A stretch of 64,000 nt of DNA. Source: Oncomelania hupensis. Lineage: Eukaryota > Mollusca > Gastropoda > Littorinimorpha > Pomatiopsidae. How positions within the stretch are numbered: the first letter of the stretch is position 1; every line of letters begins with the position of its first letter. The notes beneath the pieces were generated by a model. It was not told where the DNA came from. It made no database searches and was given only the letters and a program-made list of their open reading frames with translations. The position numbers and the translations under genes are program-made. Where the stretch lies: the NCBI GenBank assembly GCA_036898135.1, contig CM072512.1:16285597-16349596 (forward strand), read 5' to 3'. Positions 1 to 9,827 of this stretch are shown here, one piece after another.

Positions 1-104
1 TTTCCACGCATACCCAACATACGACAGCGCGCAGTCGCTACCCCAACTCTTTAACTCTCCACCCACACTTTCTACCCGGTTTCATCACAGGCTGCCCTGT
101 GACA
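1..104 (-). repeat. 3' LTR, first 104 bp, cut by window edge
   Basis: Identical to 3782-3885. On the minus strand it starts TGTCACAGGG right after a polypurine tract, the expected 3' LTR boundary. The rest lies left of the window. Confidence 0.8.
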
Positions 105-118
105 CACCCCCCTCCCAA
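105..118 (-). other. Polypurine tract of the Gmr1-like element
   Basis: Minus-strand TTGGGAGGGGGGTG abuts the TG of the 3' LTR. This is the usual plus-strand priming site of LTR retrotransposons. Confidence 0.7.
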
Positions 119-143
119 GACGAAACTACGGAGAGTTCAAAAC

Positions 144-1436
144 TTAATCTTCCACAGGGTCAGATCTGCTGAGGAAATCCGCTTCTATGTTGTCTCTCCC
201 TGGAATCGGTCGGACTGTGAAGACATAGGCCTGCAACTGCATAGCCCATCTCGTGAGTCTGGCACTGTTGAGGTGCGTTCTCTGCAGGTACTGCAGTGGT
301 CGATGGTCTGTCTCCAGCCAAAAGTGCCGTCCAAACAAGTACGGTTCAAACCGTTGTACCGCCCACACGACTGCCAAACACTCCTTCTCGATGGTGGAGT
401 AATTCCGCTCCGCTGGCAACAGCTTCTTGCTGGCAAACCCCACTGGTTGCACTCCCTCACCGGTTCCTTGCATCAGTGCAGCTCCTAGCCCTTGCTCAGA
501 TGCGTCTGCCCTCAGGATGAACTCCTTGTCCAGGTTCGGTAACTTGACCACTGGCTCACTGGTCAGCGCTCTCTTCAAGTCGTCGAAAGCCTCCTGGCAG
601 TCATCCGTCCAGTTGACCTCCCCCTTCTTCCCTCCTTTCGTCAAGTTGGTCAGTGGTAACGCTCTCTCGGCGAAGTGTGGCACGAATCGTCTATAGTATC
701 CGCACAACCCCAAGAACGCTCGGACATGCTTCTTGGTTGTCGGTGGACACGTTCGTCGTACCTTGTCCAACTTGTCCCTTTCTGGTTTCATCGCTCCATC
801 CCCCACTTGATGGCCCAGGTAGCTCAGCTCTTTGTATCCCAGGAAACACTTGCTGGGTCTTGCGGCGAGATGCACTTCCTGCAGCCTCTGAAACACGGCT
901 CTCAACGCTTGCAGATGCTGCTCCCACGTCTCGGTCGCGATCATGACGTCGTCCATAAAATTGTCGACGTCAGCTCGGTGCAGTGGTCGTAGCAGCTTCC
1001 GCATCATGCGTGAGAAAGTCGCCCCTGCAGTCTTCAGACCGAACGGCATCGTGGTCCATCTGAACTGGCCCTGCGGCGTTGTAAACGCCGTCTTGTCTCG
1101 GTCTTCCTGCTTGACAGGTATCTGCCAATATCCCTTTGTGAGGTCCAGCTTGCTTAGGTACTTGGCCTTCCCTAGCTTGGCGAACAAGTACTCGATGTCC
1201 GGTAGTGGTTCAGCATCGAACTTGACCACCTTGTTCAACCCCCGGTAGTCGATGCAAAATCGTACCTCTCCACTCTTCTTCTTCACCAACACGATTGGTG
1301 CGCTGTACGGTGATGTACAGGGTTCGATAACCCCCAACTCCAGCATCGATTCCACCTCACCCTTGACGACCTCCATCTGCGAAAACGGTAGCGGATGCTG
1401 ACGTATACGCACAGGGCTGTTGTCGGTCAACGCCAC
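144..1436 (-). CDS. pol: Reverse transcriptase-RNase H part of pol (Gmr1-like)
   Basis: A 430-residue frame. The RT domain covers roughly residues 20-200, with LSKLDLTKGYWQ carrying the first catalytic Asp (about 95) and FMDD near 160. The RNase H domain covers about 265-395, with ADASEQGLG, an ECLAVVWA Glu motif and TDHRPLQYL. It ends shortly after GRDNIEADFLSR. The first codon is GTG and is probably not a real start: the frame lies +1 to the upstream gag-protease-integrase frame, whose stop is at 1438. The two were once continuous or are joined by frameshifting. Function: copies element RNA into DNA. Confidence 0.88.
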   Translation of the reverse strand: MALTDNSPVRIRQHPLPFSQMEVVKGEVESMLELGVIEPCTSPYSAPIVLVKKKSGEVRFCIDYRGLNKVVKFDAEPLPDIEYLFAKLGKAKYLSKLDLTKGYWQIPVKQEDRDKTAFTTPQGQFRWTTMPFGLKTAGATFSRMMRKLLRPLHRADVDNFMDDVMIATETWEQHLQALRAVFQRLQEVHLAARPSKCFLGYKELSYLGHQVGDGAMKPERDKLDKVRRTCPPTTKKHVRAFLGLCGYYRRFVPHFAERALPLTNLTKGGKKGEVNWTDDCQEAFDDLKRALTSEPVVKLPNLDKEFILRADASEQGLGAALMQGTGEGVQPVGFASKKLLPAERNYSTIEKECLAVVWAVQRFEPYLFGRHFWLETDHRPLQYLQRTHLNSARLTRWAMQLQAYVFTVRPIPGRDNIEADFLSRSDPVED

Positions 1437-1437
1437 C

Positions 1438-3801
1438 TCACACTCGTCCAGGTTGGTGCGCTAGATCCGTCAACTGGCTGGCGTATCGTTGACACACTTC
1501 CCGCAGTTGACTCTGATGAAGTGTGGACAGCGTCGGGTCTATCCGAACGTCTCCTGGCCCCTCACTCGCTCGCAGTGGTATCAGTGGTACAGTGCCCTGG
1601 TAGCTGATATCAGTCGTCCCCTCCGTTTCCGCCTGATCGATCACCACGGCCACAGTCGTTTCTGGTTCCGTTCCGCGTTCTACGTACCGTTTCAGCAAGT
1701 TGGCGTGGTACAACTTCCTGTTCCTGCCGACTTGGACACGGTAGTCACAAGAGCCCACGCGCTCCAGCACCGCATACGGTCCCCTCCACGCCACCTCGAG
1801 CTTGTTGGCTTTACTGGAAAGCAGCACCAGTACCTTGTCTCCCGCCTTGAACGTTCTGTCCACGGCCTTCCTGTTGAACTGCGCTGCGTACCGGGTTGTC
1901 GCCTTGCGCAAATGCTCCTGGGCTAGTTGGCAGGTATCCTCCAGCCGGTTCCTCAGATCCACGACGTACTCTGCTGTTGTACGTATCTCTGGGTCCTGGC
2001 CTTCCTTCGTCCACAGTTGGCGCAACACTTGCATCGGTCCCCGCACCGTTCGTCCGTACAGCAACTCGAAGGGTGAGAAACCAAGTGACTCCTGCGGCAC
2101 CTCCCGGTATGCGAACAGCAGTGCAGGGATGTACCTGTCCCACTCGCGCGGCTGCTCCTGGCATAGTCGTCGTAGCATCGACTTCAGCGTCCCGTTGAAC
2201 CGTTCGACTAACCCGTTGCACTGGGCGTGAAACGGTGTCGTCCGAATTCCCTTGACGGATAGCAGGTGGTGCACTTGTTTCATCACGTCACTGACGAACT
2301 GAGTCCCGTTGTCTGACAACACCTCTTCGGGAATGCCCACCCGTGTCCAGGTTTCCCACAACGCTTCTGCTACGTGTGGCGTGTCGATCCTCTTCAACGG
2401 TATTGCCTCCGGGTACCGTGTAGCAAAGTCCACCGTAACCAAGACGTACTGGTGCCCCCTTTCAGACGCTGGTCGAATGGGTCCAATCAGGTCGATGCCC
2501 ACTCTCTGAAATGGTACCTCCATCACTGGCATCCGCCCTAGTGGCACCTTCCTGACTCTCCCCTTCGGCGTCGTCCGCTGGCACGCGTCGCACGACGCAC
2601 AGTACCTCCTGACGTCACGGCACATCCCAGGCCAGTAGAACTCAGCCCACACTCGATCTTGGGTCCGCTTGGCTCCCAGATGTCCAGCCATGGGTGTGTC
2701 GTGTCCCATGCGCAGTACCTCCGATCGAAGCTTGGCTGGTACCACCAACTGGCTGTGATCCACTTTGTCTTGTCCTGTATACTCGCGGTACAACAGGCCC
2801 CGCTTCCAGACAAATGCCACTTGCCCCTTGCCTCGTTTCTCCTTCCCTGCCTTCTGGTCCGCTAGCTGCCGTACCTTTGCAAGCTCGCCGTCTCCCAACT
2901 GCAGTTGACGAATCTCCTTGGGCGTCGCGACGACGCTCCTGCTCGGTCCGACCACCAACGGTTCCGTAGCGACTTGCTCCTTGGCCGCTTGCGCTCTGGT
3001 CTGCACCGCACAACACTCTGCGGTCCCCTCGACGAACACCGGCAGTGCTGTGTCTGGCTGCCGTTCCGTTCTCGCCCAGTTGCCGATCACCACTGGGTAG
3101 GTCAAGTCTGGTACCACTACTACCTCCACTCTCCCGGTGTAGAATGGCGACTCAAACTGCACCCACGCCGTCGGCAGTGACTTGGACAACTGTCGAATGG
3201 CGAATCCCACACGCCGCGTGCGTCCCGCGTACTTGAGGTTGGCAACCTCTCCTTCCCGCAAGCATATCAGGTCGGCTCCCGTGTCCCTCATGGCCGTCAG
3301 CGGAACACCTTCCACTATCACTTGGCTCTGAAAACGCGAGTCTCCCTTCTTGCCTGCCTCCTTCTCCTCCTCCAAGACGCGCAACGCTGCTCCAGCCCTC
3401 TCGCTGCGTTTCGGGCAATTCCGCTTCAGATGCCCTTTCTGCCCGCAGCTGTAGCATTCACGCTTGTCCGGCGAGTTGGGTCGCGGTCCTGCTGGCTTGC
3501 GGCCCTCACTCTTATCCCTGGGTGTAAAGGGTTGACGTGGTGGGAAACGTAGGTTGGTTCCCGCCCTGGCGTCGACGTACTGCTGTGCTAACGTCGCGGC
3601 CTCCTCCACCGTTGCTGGGTTGCGCTCGCGCACGAACGTGACCAGTTCCGGCGTCAAACCGTTGACCATCTGCTCCATCAGCACTAAGTCCAGTAAGTCC
3701 GCATACGTGGCCTTCTTGTTCGCTAGTCCCAAAACATTCCCAAAACTGGCTGGCCGAGCTATGCTGTTCAAAAAATCACGCTTTCCACGCATACCCAACA
3801 T
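1438..3801 (-). CDS. gag-pol: gag(partial)-protease-integrase polyprotein (Gmr1-like)
   Basis: 787 residues. The first seven (MLGMRGK) are read from LTR sequence. Next comes a SCAN/capsid-like remnant (YADLLDLVLMEQ... to about residue 80), a CCHC knuckle CYSCGQKGHLKRNC near 115, an aspartic protease with DTGAD near 174, and an integrase HHCC finger (GHLGAKRTQ...CASCDAC). The integrase core has GIDLIGP, LSDNGTQF and NGLVERFNGTLKS (D,D,E). A GPY-type module and YHANLLKRY follow, then about 70 residues leading to the RT frame. Gypsy gag is normally several hundred residues, so most of gag is absent and the ATG is probably a by-product of a deletion joining LTR to gag. An open integrase and identical LTRs suggest youth. 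Confidence 0.85.
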   Translation of the reverse strand: MLGMRGKRDFLNSIARPASFGNVLGLANKKATYADLLDLVLMEQMVNGLTPELVTFVRERNPATVEEAATLAQQYVDARAGTNLRFPPRQPFTPRDKSEGRKPAGPRPNSPDKRECYSCGQKGHLKRNCPKRSERAGAALRVLEEEKEAGKKGDSRFQSQVIVEGVPLTAMRDTGADLICLREGEVANLKYAGRTRRVGFAIRQLSKSLPTAWVQFESPFYTGRVEVVVVPDLTYPVVIGNWARTERQPDTALPVFVEGTAECCAVQTRAQAAKEQVATEPLVVGPSRSVVATPKEIRQLQLGDGELAKVRQLADQKAGKEKRGKGQVAFVWKRGLLYREYTGQDKVDHSQLVVPAKLRSEVLRMGHDTPMAGHLGAKRTQDRVWAEFYWPGMCRDVRRYCASCDACQRTTPKGRVRKVPLGRMPVMEVPFQRVGIDLIGPIRPASERGHQYVLVTVDFATRYPEAIPLKRIDTPHVAEALWETWTRVGIPEEVLSDNGTQFVSDVMKQVHHLLSVKGIRTTPFHAQCNGLVERFNGTLKSMLRRLCQEQPREWDRYIPALLFAYREVPQESLGFSPFELLYGRTVRGPMQVLRQLWTKEGQDPEIRTTAEYVVDLRNRLEDTCQLAQEHLRKATTRYAAQFNRKAVDRTFKAGDKVLVLLSSKANKLEVAWRGPYAVLERVGSCDYRVQVGRNRKLYHANLLKRYVERGTEPETTVAVVIDQAETEGTTDISYQGTVPLIPLRASEGPGDVRIDPTLSTLHQSQLREVCQRYASQLTDLAHQPGRV

Positions 3802-3885
3802 ACGACAGCGCGCAGTCGCTACCCCAACTCTTTAACTCTCCACCCACACTTTCTACCCGGTTTCATCACAGGCTGCCCTGTGACA
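3782..3885 (-). repeat. 5' LTR fragment (104 bp)
   Basis: Identical to 1-104. The outer edge at 3885 starts TGTCACAGG on the minus strand. On its inner side the sequence passes straight into gag coding sequence with no visible primer-binding site, so the rest of the LTR and the leader appear deleted. Confidence 0.75.
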
Positions 3886-4409
3886 GTATACATCCCAACT
3901 AAACAATTGGAAAAAATTGTAACCTTTGGAGGATTTACTACTAAAATCTATCATAAAGAACAGCCGAGAGTAGAACCCAGCAGTTCAAAAATACAAGTGC
4001 CTTGGGCATGGGTCACAGATCATTTGGGTGTAAAAACAATGTAAAATGTCGAGATTGTCATTTAGAGGGTCACAAACGTGGGGATCCAGTTTGTGAAGGT
4101 CTTTCTTTACCCTCTACCATCCCTCAACGCAGTGACAATGTGAGGAGAGATTTTGTGGAGAAAGACGCCATGGATCAAAAGAGAAAAGCACAAGTGGATA
4201 GAGGCAGAGAAGTTAAGAAGCTGGCAGGGAATGGGAAGAAGCAAAGCTCACTTCCATTTGGCACTAGATCCTGTTCCTACAACCCCAAGCGTAACAGATC
4301 GGGCAGTAGCGATTCTCGCAATGTGGCCAAGCTGGTACAGCTGAGTGAGAAAAGTCATGCAAATGACACACTTGGCGAGCCAGGGGGCGTGGTTGGCAGC
4401 ACGTCTTAG
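3886..4409 (+). pseudogene. Tx1/L1-like LINE ORF1 C-terminal part, CCHC knuckles
   Basis: From 3886 one frame reads VYIPTKQLEKIVTFGGF. A second frame from about 4002 reads GHRSFGCKNNVKCRDC and GHKRGDPVC, a pair of zinc-knuckle-like motifs typical of ORF1 of Tx1/L1-type elements. One frameshift near 3990 separates the halves. The tail to the stop at 4409 is Lys/Ser-rich. The N-terminal part is missing because the LTR element inserted here. Confidence 0.6.
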
Positions 4410-4474
4410 TGGGCCTATTTGTGTTATTTTCCCAGGCTAGGCGACTTCTACTTTTGATTACGGACTGTGGACTA

Positions 4475-4895
4475 TGGCTTGTGATTCGGCTTTACGTATT
4501 TTCTCCCTGAATATTTGGGGAATGAGGTCAAGAAGCAAAAAAAGAAAGTCAGTTTTCAACTTTCTGAGGCATAATAAATGTGACACAATTTGTTGACAAA
4601 AAACATACATAACAAAAGATGTAAGTGAAGACAGGAAAAGAGAATGGGATGGTGAACTTGTGTTTTCTTCAGGGGCAAGTGATTTTGATAAGAAAAGGGT
4701 TTAGTGGTTGTAGCGTTCAGTTTTTATCAGAATTCTTGTATTGTCTGTGGAAATTGAAGAAAATAAATTTGCTGTAATAAATATTTACGCACCAAATTTA
4801 GACAGAGACAAAAGCACATTCTTTGAAACTATTGCTGATGTTCTTAGTACCTATGCATACTTTGAAAATATTGGTTTGTGTGTTGATAAGCTGAA
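4475..4895 (+). pseudogene. Tx1/L1-like LINE endonuclease remnant
   Basis: Broken frames recover FSLNIWGMRSRSKKRKS, a start typical of APE-type endonucleases. Further on come a TYITKDVSED-like stretch, FAVINIYAPNLDRDKSTFF and a degraded GDFN region near 4890. Several stops and frameshifts are present. It follows the ORF1 stop by about 65 bp, as expected within one LINE. Confidence 0.6.
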
Positions 4896-5630
4896 CATTT
4901 CATAGCATGTAAAACCCAAAAAGAATGCTTTTTGTGAGAGATAAACGTGGATGTTTTTCATAATATTCATCACGTGTTCATAAGGACATTATCATTAGTA
5001 GTACAATAGTTACCCATGACATGGAGTGCAGTTACACTTCTGAGTAGCCTACCTTTGTTGATTATATTTAGAAAAGAAGTCAACACAAATTTACAAGTTG
5101 GTAATAGTATCAGCCAGGCAGACACATGTACTTCACATTTCAGTTTCTTTATCAATAGAGTATGTTCAGTATCTCAACAGAGAATGTTCAGTCTTCTTCT
5201 TTCTCCAGGTTGAAAACTACACGGGGTCGGGGAGCCTAGGTCGAATTGGATTGTTGATTTCCCCTTCTTCAAAAGGGTCTCCGCGGTTAATAATACGTGA
5301 AACACACGACATGATAGTATAGTGATTATAAACTAACAATGGCGGACAGTGACAGAGGACTAAATTTCACGTGAACCGCCAAACGTTCAACATCGCCTTC
5401 GCCAGTCAAGTGATGCTAGTAAGCCTTATTGGGCAGTGAATTCAATGTAACAATAGAGGGTGCAGGCGACACTTTTAGTGACGAGAAAAAAAAAGCTGGA
5501 CACTGACATGGATCGAGACTTGGACTTGGAGAGATTGCGTTTTGTGATTTTTTTTTTCTCCGAGCGATTTTTTTTCTCGGACCTCTATTTAATTTTTTTC
5601 GGGATTGACGGTACCTTTTCTAAAAAAATC
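4896..5630. other. AT-rich stretch, no gene recognised
   Basis: Lies between the endonuclease and C-terminal remnants of the LINE. I see no RT motifs, so the RT core has been deleted or replaced. A short ATGGCGGACAGTGAC near 5340 stops after about ten codons. Confidence 0.4.
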
Positions 5631-5633
5631 GCT

Positions 5634-6090
5634 GATCCGAGGAGAGTTCCCCAGCCTGTTGAATATACAGCGGTTCAGGCTGCTGTAACAAATGATTATG
5701 CAGCCACTTGCATTTTCCCCGCCTTTGGTGGTAAAATATTGACCAAAGCGAAATATTTTAGGAAAGAGCTAGTTGCAGAAAAAAGATCTTGTCCTTGTGC
5801 GGTTGCCTTTTGGAAAGGAAAATTTGACATTAATATTAATGACTACTGGTCAGTTGCTGTGATTGCTTCAAGAGGTTAGACTCCGGTTCCTCCATTGGAT
5901 AATTTTACAAAATATTTACCCTACTAATATTATGTTGTCTAAAATGAAAGTCAGGAACAATAACAAGTGCTCTTATTGTAATGATACTGTAGATTTTGTT
6001 GAACATTTTTTCTTTTAAGGTTTTAAAAGTAAATTGTTAAGCGCTTAGAGCTAGATTAATTGGTAAGCGCTATATAAAAAGGCCTGTAAT
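5634..6090 (+). pseudogene. Tx1/L1-like LINE ORF2 C-terminus and 3' tail
   Basis: The frame to 5879 includes DYAATCIFPAFGG and AFWKGKFDININDYW. After a frameshift it continues with NIYPTNIMLSKMKV and NKCSYCNDTVDFVEHFFF, a Cys-rich C-terminal motif of L1/Tx1-type ORF2. The end carries 'aagcgctatataaaaagg' and an (AAT)n tail at 6060-6098, as in other LINE/SINE tails of this window. Confidence 0.6.
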
Positions 6091-6098
6091 AATAATAA

Positions 6099-6514
6099 TA
6101 AGACAATTATGGCTAGAAATTGAAAATTACATTGGATTTCATTATAAGTATATAAAACTTAGCGTTTCAGATACACTGTTTGGGATTTTGAATGAGGATA
6201 ATATGTACTTGAAAAAATTAATCATATAATTTTAATAGCAAAAATGTGTGTTAGTATATACAAATCTTGTTTCGTTCCTATGGTTATTTGGGAAAAGTAA
6301 ATGTTGGTAAGGGTTTTGTAACATGTTTTAGCCATATTGTTTTTTTTTTAATTTACAGACATGTGTCTACATAAAGAAGCATTTTAAAAAAAAAAACAAA
6401 AAAAAAACAATGAAGACCTGAAATAATCTGATTGAAAAGAAAAAAAAAAGTAGATTTGGTCTGCATGCAACTGAAGGTCAAAAAAAAAAGAAAAAAAAGT
6501 TAGGAGTTTTGGGA
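6099..6514. other. AT-rich spacer with A-runs
   Basis: Contains several A8-A10 runs around 6385-6500. No gene, RNA or repeat terminus recognised. Confidence 0.4.
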
Positions 6515-6665
6515 GAGTTTTCAAGAAAAACAGACAGCCTAACCTGTTCTATCAAGAACAAATGAGAATGACAGGAAAAAAGTGGCAACTCAAAGCACTA
6601 AATTTCCACAAAGTGGGGATACTATTTATACAGAAACCCCACAGGAGGGTGCAAGGGGAACAGGG
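6515..6665 (-). repeat. 5' fragment of the 550-bp retroposon family
   Basis: Matches the right-hand part of the copies at 9261-9810 and 62356-62933: 'gagttttcaagaaaaa', 'aaagcactaaatttcca' and 'aaagtggggatactattta'. Only the part that is 5' in the element's minus-strand orientation is kept. Confidence 0.6.
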
Positions 6666-6836
6666 GATCAGGGATACTGTGACCAGAGTAATATTTACTC
6701 AAACCATCGCTTACATATCTCCTGATTTATCTCGTTGTCCTGAGCTACTAGTAAAATGTTTAATTAATCAATTACTAATTTCTTGTGATTTATGTCAATA
6801 TGATCAGAAACAGTATTTACTTGGACACCTCATCTT

Positions 6837-7148
6837 GTGGAGCTCACCTTGTGGACCTATGAAATGGCCATGGCGTTAGATCTGAAAGAAATACTTGCAT
6901 TGGCAAAGGAACAGACAGTTGGCACCGCAGCTCCAAGTAAAAGTACACCTGATAAAACTACTCTTGCTAAAACAGAGAAAAAGAAAACTACTGATTTGAA
7001 GCCCTCCAGCAGCAAGACAGCAGGCAAGCGCAAACCTGCAAATTCTGACCAACCTTCCAAAGAAAAGCCTACAAGCTCTGAACCTTCGAACTCCAAGAAA
7101 CAAAAGTCATCTTACAGCAAAGTATCCAAAAAGAACACAAATTGCTGA
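6837..7148 (+). CDS. Hypothetical Lys/Ser-rich protein
   Basis: A 103-residue frame. A short N-terminal helix-like segment (LDLKEILALAKEQ, about residues 12-26) is followed by a low-complexity Lys/Ser/Thr/Pro tail with KKTTDLKPSSSKTAGKRK-type basic runs, as in nuclear chromatin proteins. The opening weakly recalls the start of SPT2-family histone chaperones, but that is a guess. 'caataaaattgg' near 7919 could be a polyadenylation signal. No introns or retroelement hallmarks are evident. It may be a real small gene, one exon of a larger gene, or a retrocopy fragment. Confidence 0.3.
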   Translation: MELTLWTYEMAMALDLKEILALAKEQTVGTAAPSKSTPDKTTLAKTEKKKTTDLKPSSSKTAGKRKPANSDQPSKEKPTSSEPSNSKKQKSSYSKVSKKNTNC

Positions 7149-8909
7149 GTTAAAAAAGAAATTACCCCAATTTTCTAATGGTAGCACAATCCAATGGTGT
7201 GGCTAATTGCCCTTCAGTTTGTTGCAAAAACTGCAGATGTGATTCTGTTACGTTTTGGTCGTACAATGGACAGATCAAGTTGAAAATACTTTTTTTTTGC
7301 AAGTTACAAATGTATAATACAAAATTATCTTTATAAAAATTCTGTTGGTGAGGCTACCTACTACCTGTGTTTTCCACACACTTGTCTCCCTTTATGGAAG
7401 TATTTTGCTTGACAAGGACATCGTAATGCTGAAGAAAGGTTGAAGGGCACATTTTGATTCAGGCAATTATCAGATGCAAGTTACATTATTTTCTGATTCA
7501 TTTGTAGTTCGATCTTTTGTTTTATAATCCAGAATGATTGCACCGTTATTTTGCATTTGAAAACCTTTAATCTGTTTTCTTTTCTGATTAGTATTGTTCT
7601 TTTACTATGAAAACTTATCTTGAGGAACCTTTTTTTAAAAGAGTATAGGAGCCTTTTTTTTTCATTTAACTCTTTTTTTAAAGAGTATAGAAGCCCTTTT
7701 TTGTCTTTCTTTTTAAATGTTTAAGCAGAATAAATGCATTGTGTATACTTTTGTTGTTGCAACTACTAAACATGTCAAGATCAGGTACTCTTAGAACATT
7801 ATTAATTACCGTCTTGAACATTGAAAATACTTAACATTTTGCACTCATGATGTACTAAAATGTATGTTTGGTCAGACTTTATAAAATATGTAATAATTTA
7901 TGGTTTTTTTTTATAGCAACAATAAAATTGGAACATTTGTGGGGGCAAATAAAAATTTCTCAACAGATATTCAATGTGTTGTATTAGAACTGATGCTTAT
8001 TAGTGTAGAACTAGTCGGATGCATTAATGAACGGTACACTTTCATAGTGTTTTTTCACTAGAACACATGCTCACACGTTTCACCCACTCACATCTATCAC
8101 TCAAACGTAGTGTACAGGCAGGGAGAGCGCTATTAGGAGACAGAAAAAGAAATCAAATTTTTATTTTTGATAAAGACGACTGAATCTAACCCACGTGGTA
8201 TTGCACCTAATCCATTCGAAACGGGCGACTAATCCACAGCACCATGAGGCCGGCCAGAAATCGATAAACCTGAAACATGTTGATTTTGTTGCACCTCTTC
8301 TGATTAATGCTTGCAAAATGAATTTGTACATAAACGAGAAGGGCAAAGATGAATCGTATGCTCCTTGTGGAATTGGCAATATTTAACAAGAAAATAACTG
8401 TCCAGAAAAAAAAACAACGCAAAGTAATGCCTACATTGAACTTTCCAAGCTCTTGACCTTGACGCGACCTCTTATGCATGATCAAATAAGCCAATGATGT
8501 TGCTCACTATGGGTTAAATGCATTCATTCCACTGTACAATTGTCCATTTTTTAATCTTCAAGGTCAGAGCCGAAACAGAACATATATAAAAGACCAATCA
8601 GTCACTTCAAAGTACCTATACTGACCGACTTTGGACATCTCCAGTGAGCTTGGAGTGAGGTTGACCAAATTTGCATAATACCTTGTATGCGAGTCAATTA
8701 TATCTATAAAGCAACAAATAATCGTAAGAGAAAAAGTGACAAATTTGCCTTTTTTTTTTTTACCAACACGACACTGTGACCTTTAAGTGAAGTCACTCAA
8801 TCACTGATCATTTCCGAAATAGATATACACCAACTTGCCAAGTTTGGTTGTGATAGTAGAAATAGTTACTGAGATAATCCTCTCGCAAGTTTTGCATGTC
8901 CAGAGGGAC
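7149..8909. other. Intergenic, nothing recognised
   Basis: AT-rich with T-runs. Near 7620-7700 a 'ttttaaagagtatag' unit occurs twice about 55 bp apart. Short frames on both strands at 8160-8500 show no recognisable motif. Confidence 0.4.
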
Positions 8910-9260
8910 CAGACCTGCCAACCCCAGTAAGGACTCGATAGTACTCAAATAAAATTTTGATAGCATTTTTAATAAAATAGTATTTTGAAAACAACAAAAA
9001 ACATAATCACAAAGCGGCGTAGGTTTTACGTCATTTACACCTTGAGTGTAACTAAACCTTTATTTTTAATAATTAAAAGTCTTCACACTGTATCTCTTAA
9101 ATGCTGCAGTATCTCAATTCATGTCTATTTCCAGTACTTAGTGTTCTTCACACTAGTTCCACAAAAAATCAATGTATTATAAATCTTTTCATCTGCTAGA
9201 AGGACAAGTGGGGGTGGAGCATGTTGCTGAAGTAGCAGCTGCACTCTGCTGCATTTTGGT

Positions 9261-9810
9261 TTGATTGATTGTTGCTTTAGGTCCAGCGGACTCTTCCGAG
9301 CCAAATCAGGACCGGACAACCCCCAATCCGCATAAAAGATCTGCCGAAACAACCCTAGAGGGAAAATTGAATGCCCTCCACCGGCCAGTCACTTTACAAT
9401 AAAGACATCCCATGCAGGGGACGGCTGAGGCTTTACCCCAACTACTCTAACCCCCGTTTACAAAAACAAAATAGAATACAAACATCATTATAAATCATCA
9501 ACAAAACACATACATATAAAATGCCTATAGTGCTAAATAATAACATCATAGGAAGCCCTAGTAACCACCCGGCAGAAAGCGTCCAAAACTCCCAAGCTGA
9601 TCCAACAGACCTCATAGACAAATAAGGAGTCTTGTCCAGGAAGAGTTTTCAAGAAAAAAGGTAGGTCATTGATCTAGCGAAGAAGATAGTATAGCAGAGT
9701 GATAGGACAGATCAGGAATGGGAAAGAGCAAATGAGGAAGACAGAAACAGTGGGAATTTAAAGCACTAAATTTCCATAAAGTGGGGATACTATTTATACT
9801 GAAACCCCCG
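9261..9810 (-). mobile_element. Non-autonomous retroposon with LINE-like 3' end, nested in hAT
   Basis: Close relative of 62356-62933. Read on the minus strand it starts near the CCGGGGGTTTC motif with a TATAAATA box and ends with GGTCCTGATTTGGCTC...GCTGGACC, which resembles the 3' end of the I/Nimb-like LINE copies near 47790 and 49790. It is flanked by an imperfect duplication of about 17 bp (GCACTCTGC...ATTTTGGT), as expected for target-primed reverse transcription. Confidence 0.6.
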
Positions 9811-9827
9811 GCACTCTGCATTTTGGT

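Larger units (their letters stand above)
1..3885 (-). mobile_element. Gmr1-like Ty3/gypsy LTR retrotransposon with integrase before RT
   Basis: On the minus strand the order is LTR fragment, partial gag with zinc knuckle, aspartic protease, integrase, GPY/F-like module, then reverse transcriptase and RNase H, a polypurine tract and a second LTR that runs off the window. RT and RNase H are of Ty3/gypsy type, but integrase lies upstream of RT as in Ty1/copia. That order is the hallmark of the Gmr1-like group described from cod, sea urchin and ascidian. The two 104-bp LTR pieces are identical, which points to a recent insertion. The gag N-terminus and primer-binding site are missing, so this copy is probably deletion-bearing. 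It lies inside the ORF1 of a LINE: bases from 3886 onward continue that frame. Confidence 0.88.

Noticed and set aside
99..3552. Plus-strand frames across the LTR element
   Set aside because: Shadows of the minus-strand gag-pol coding sequence.
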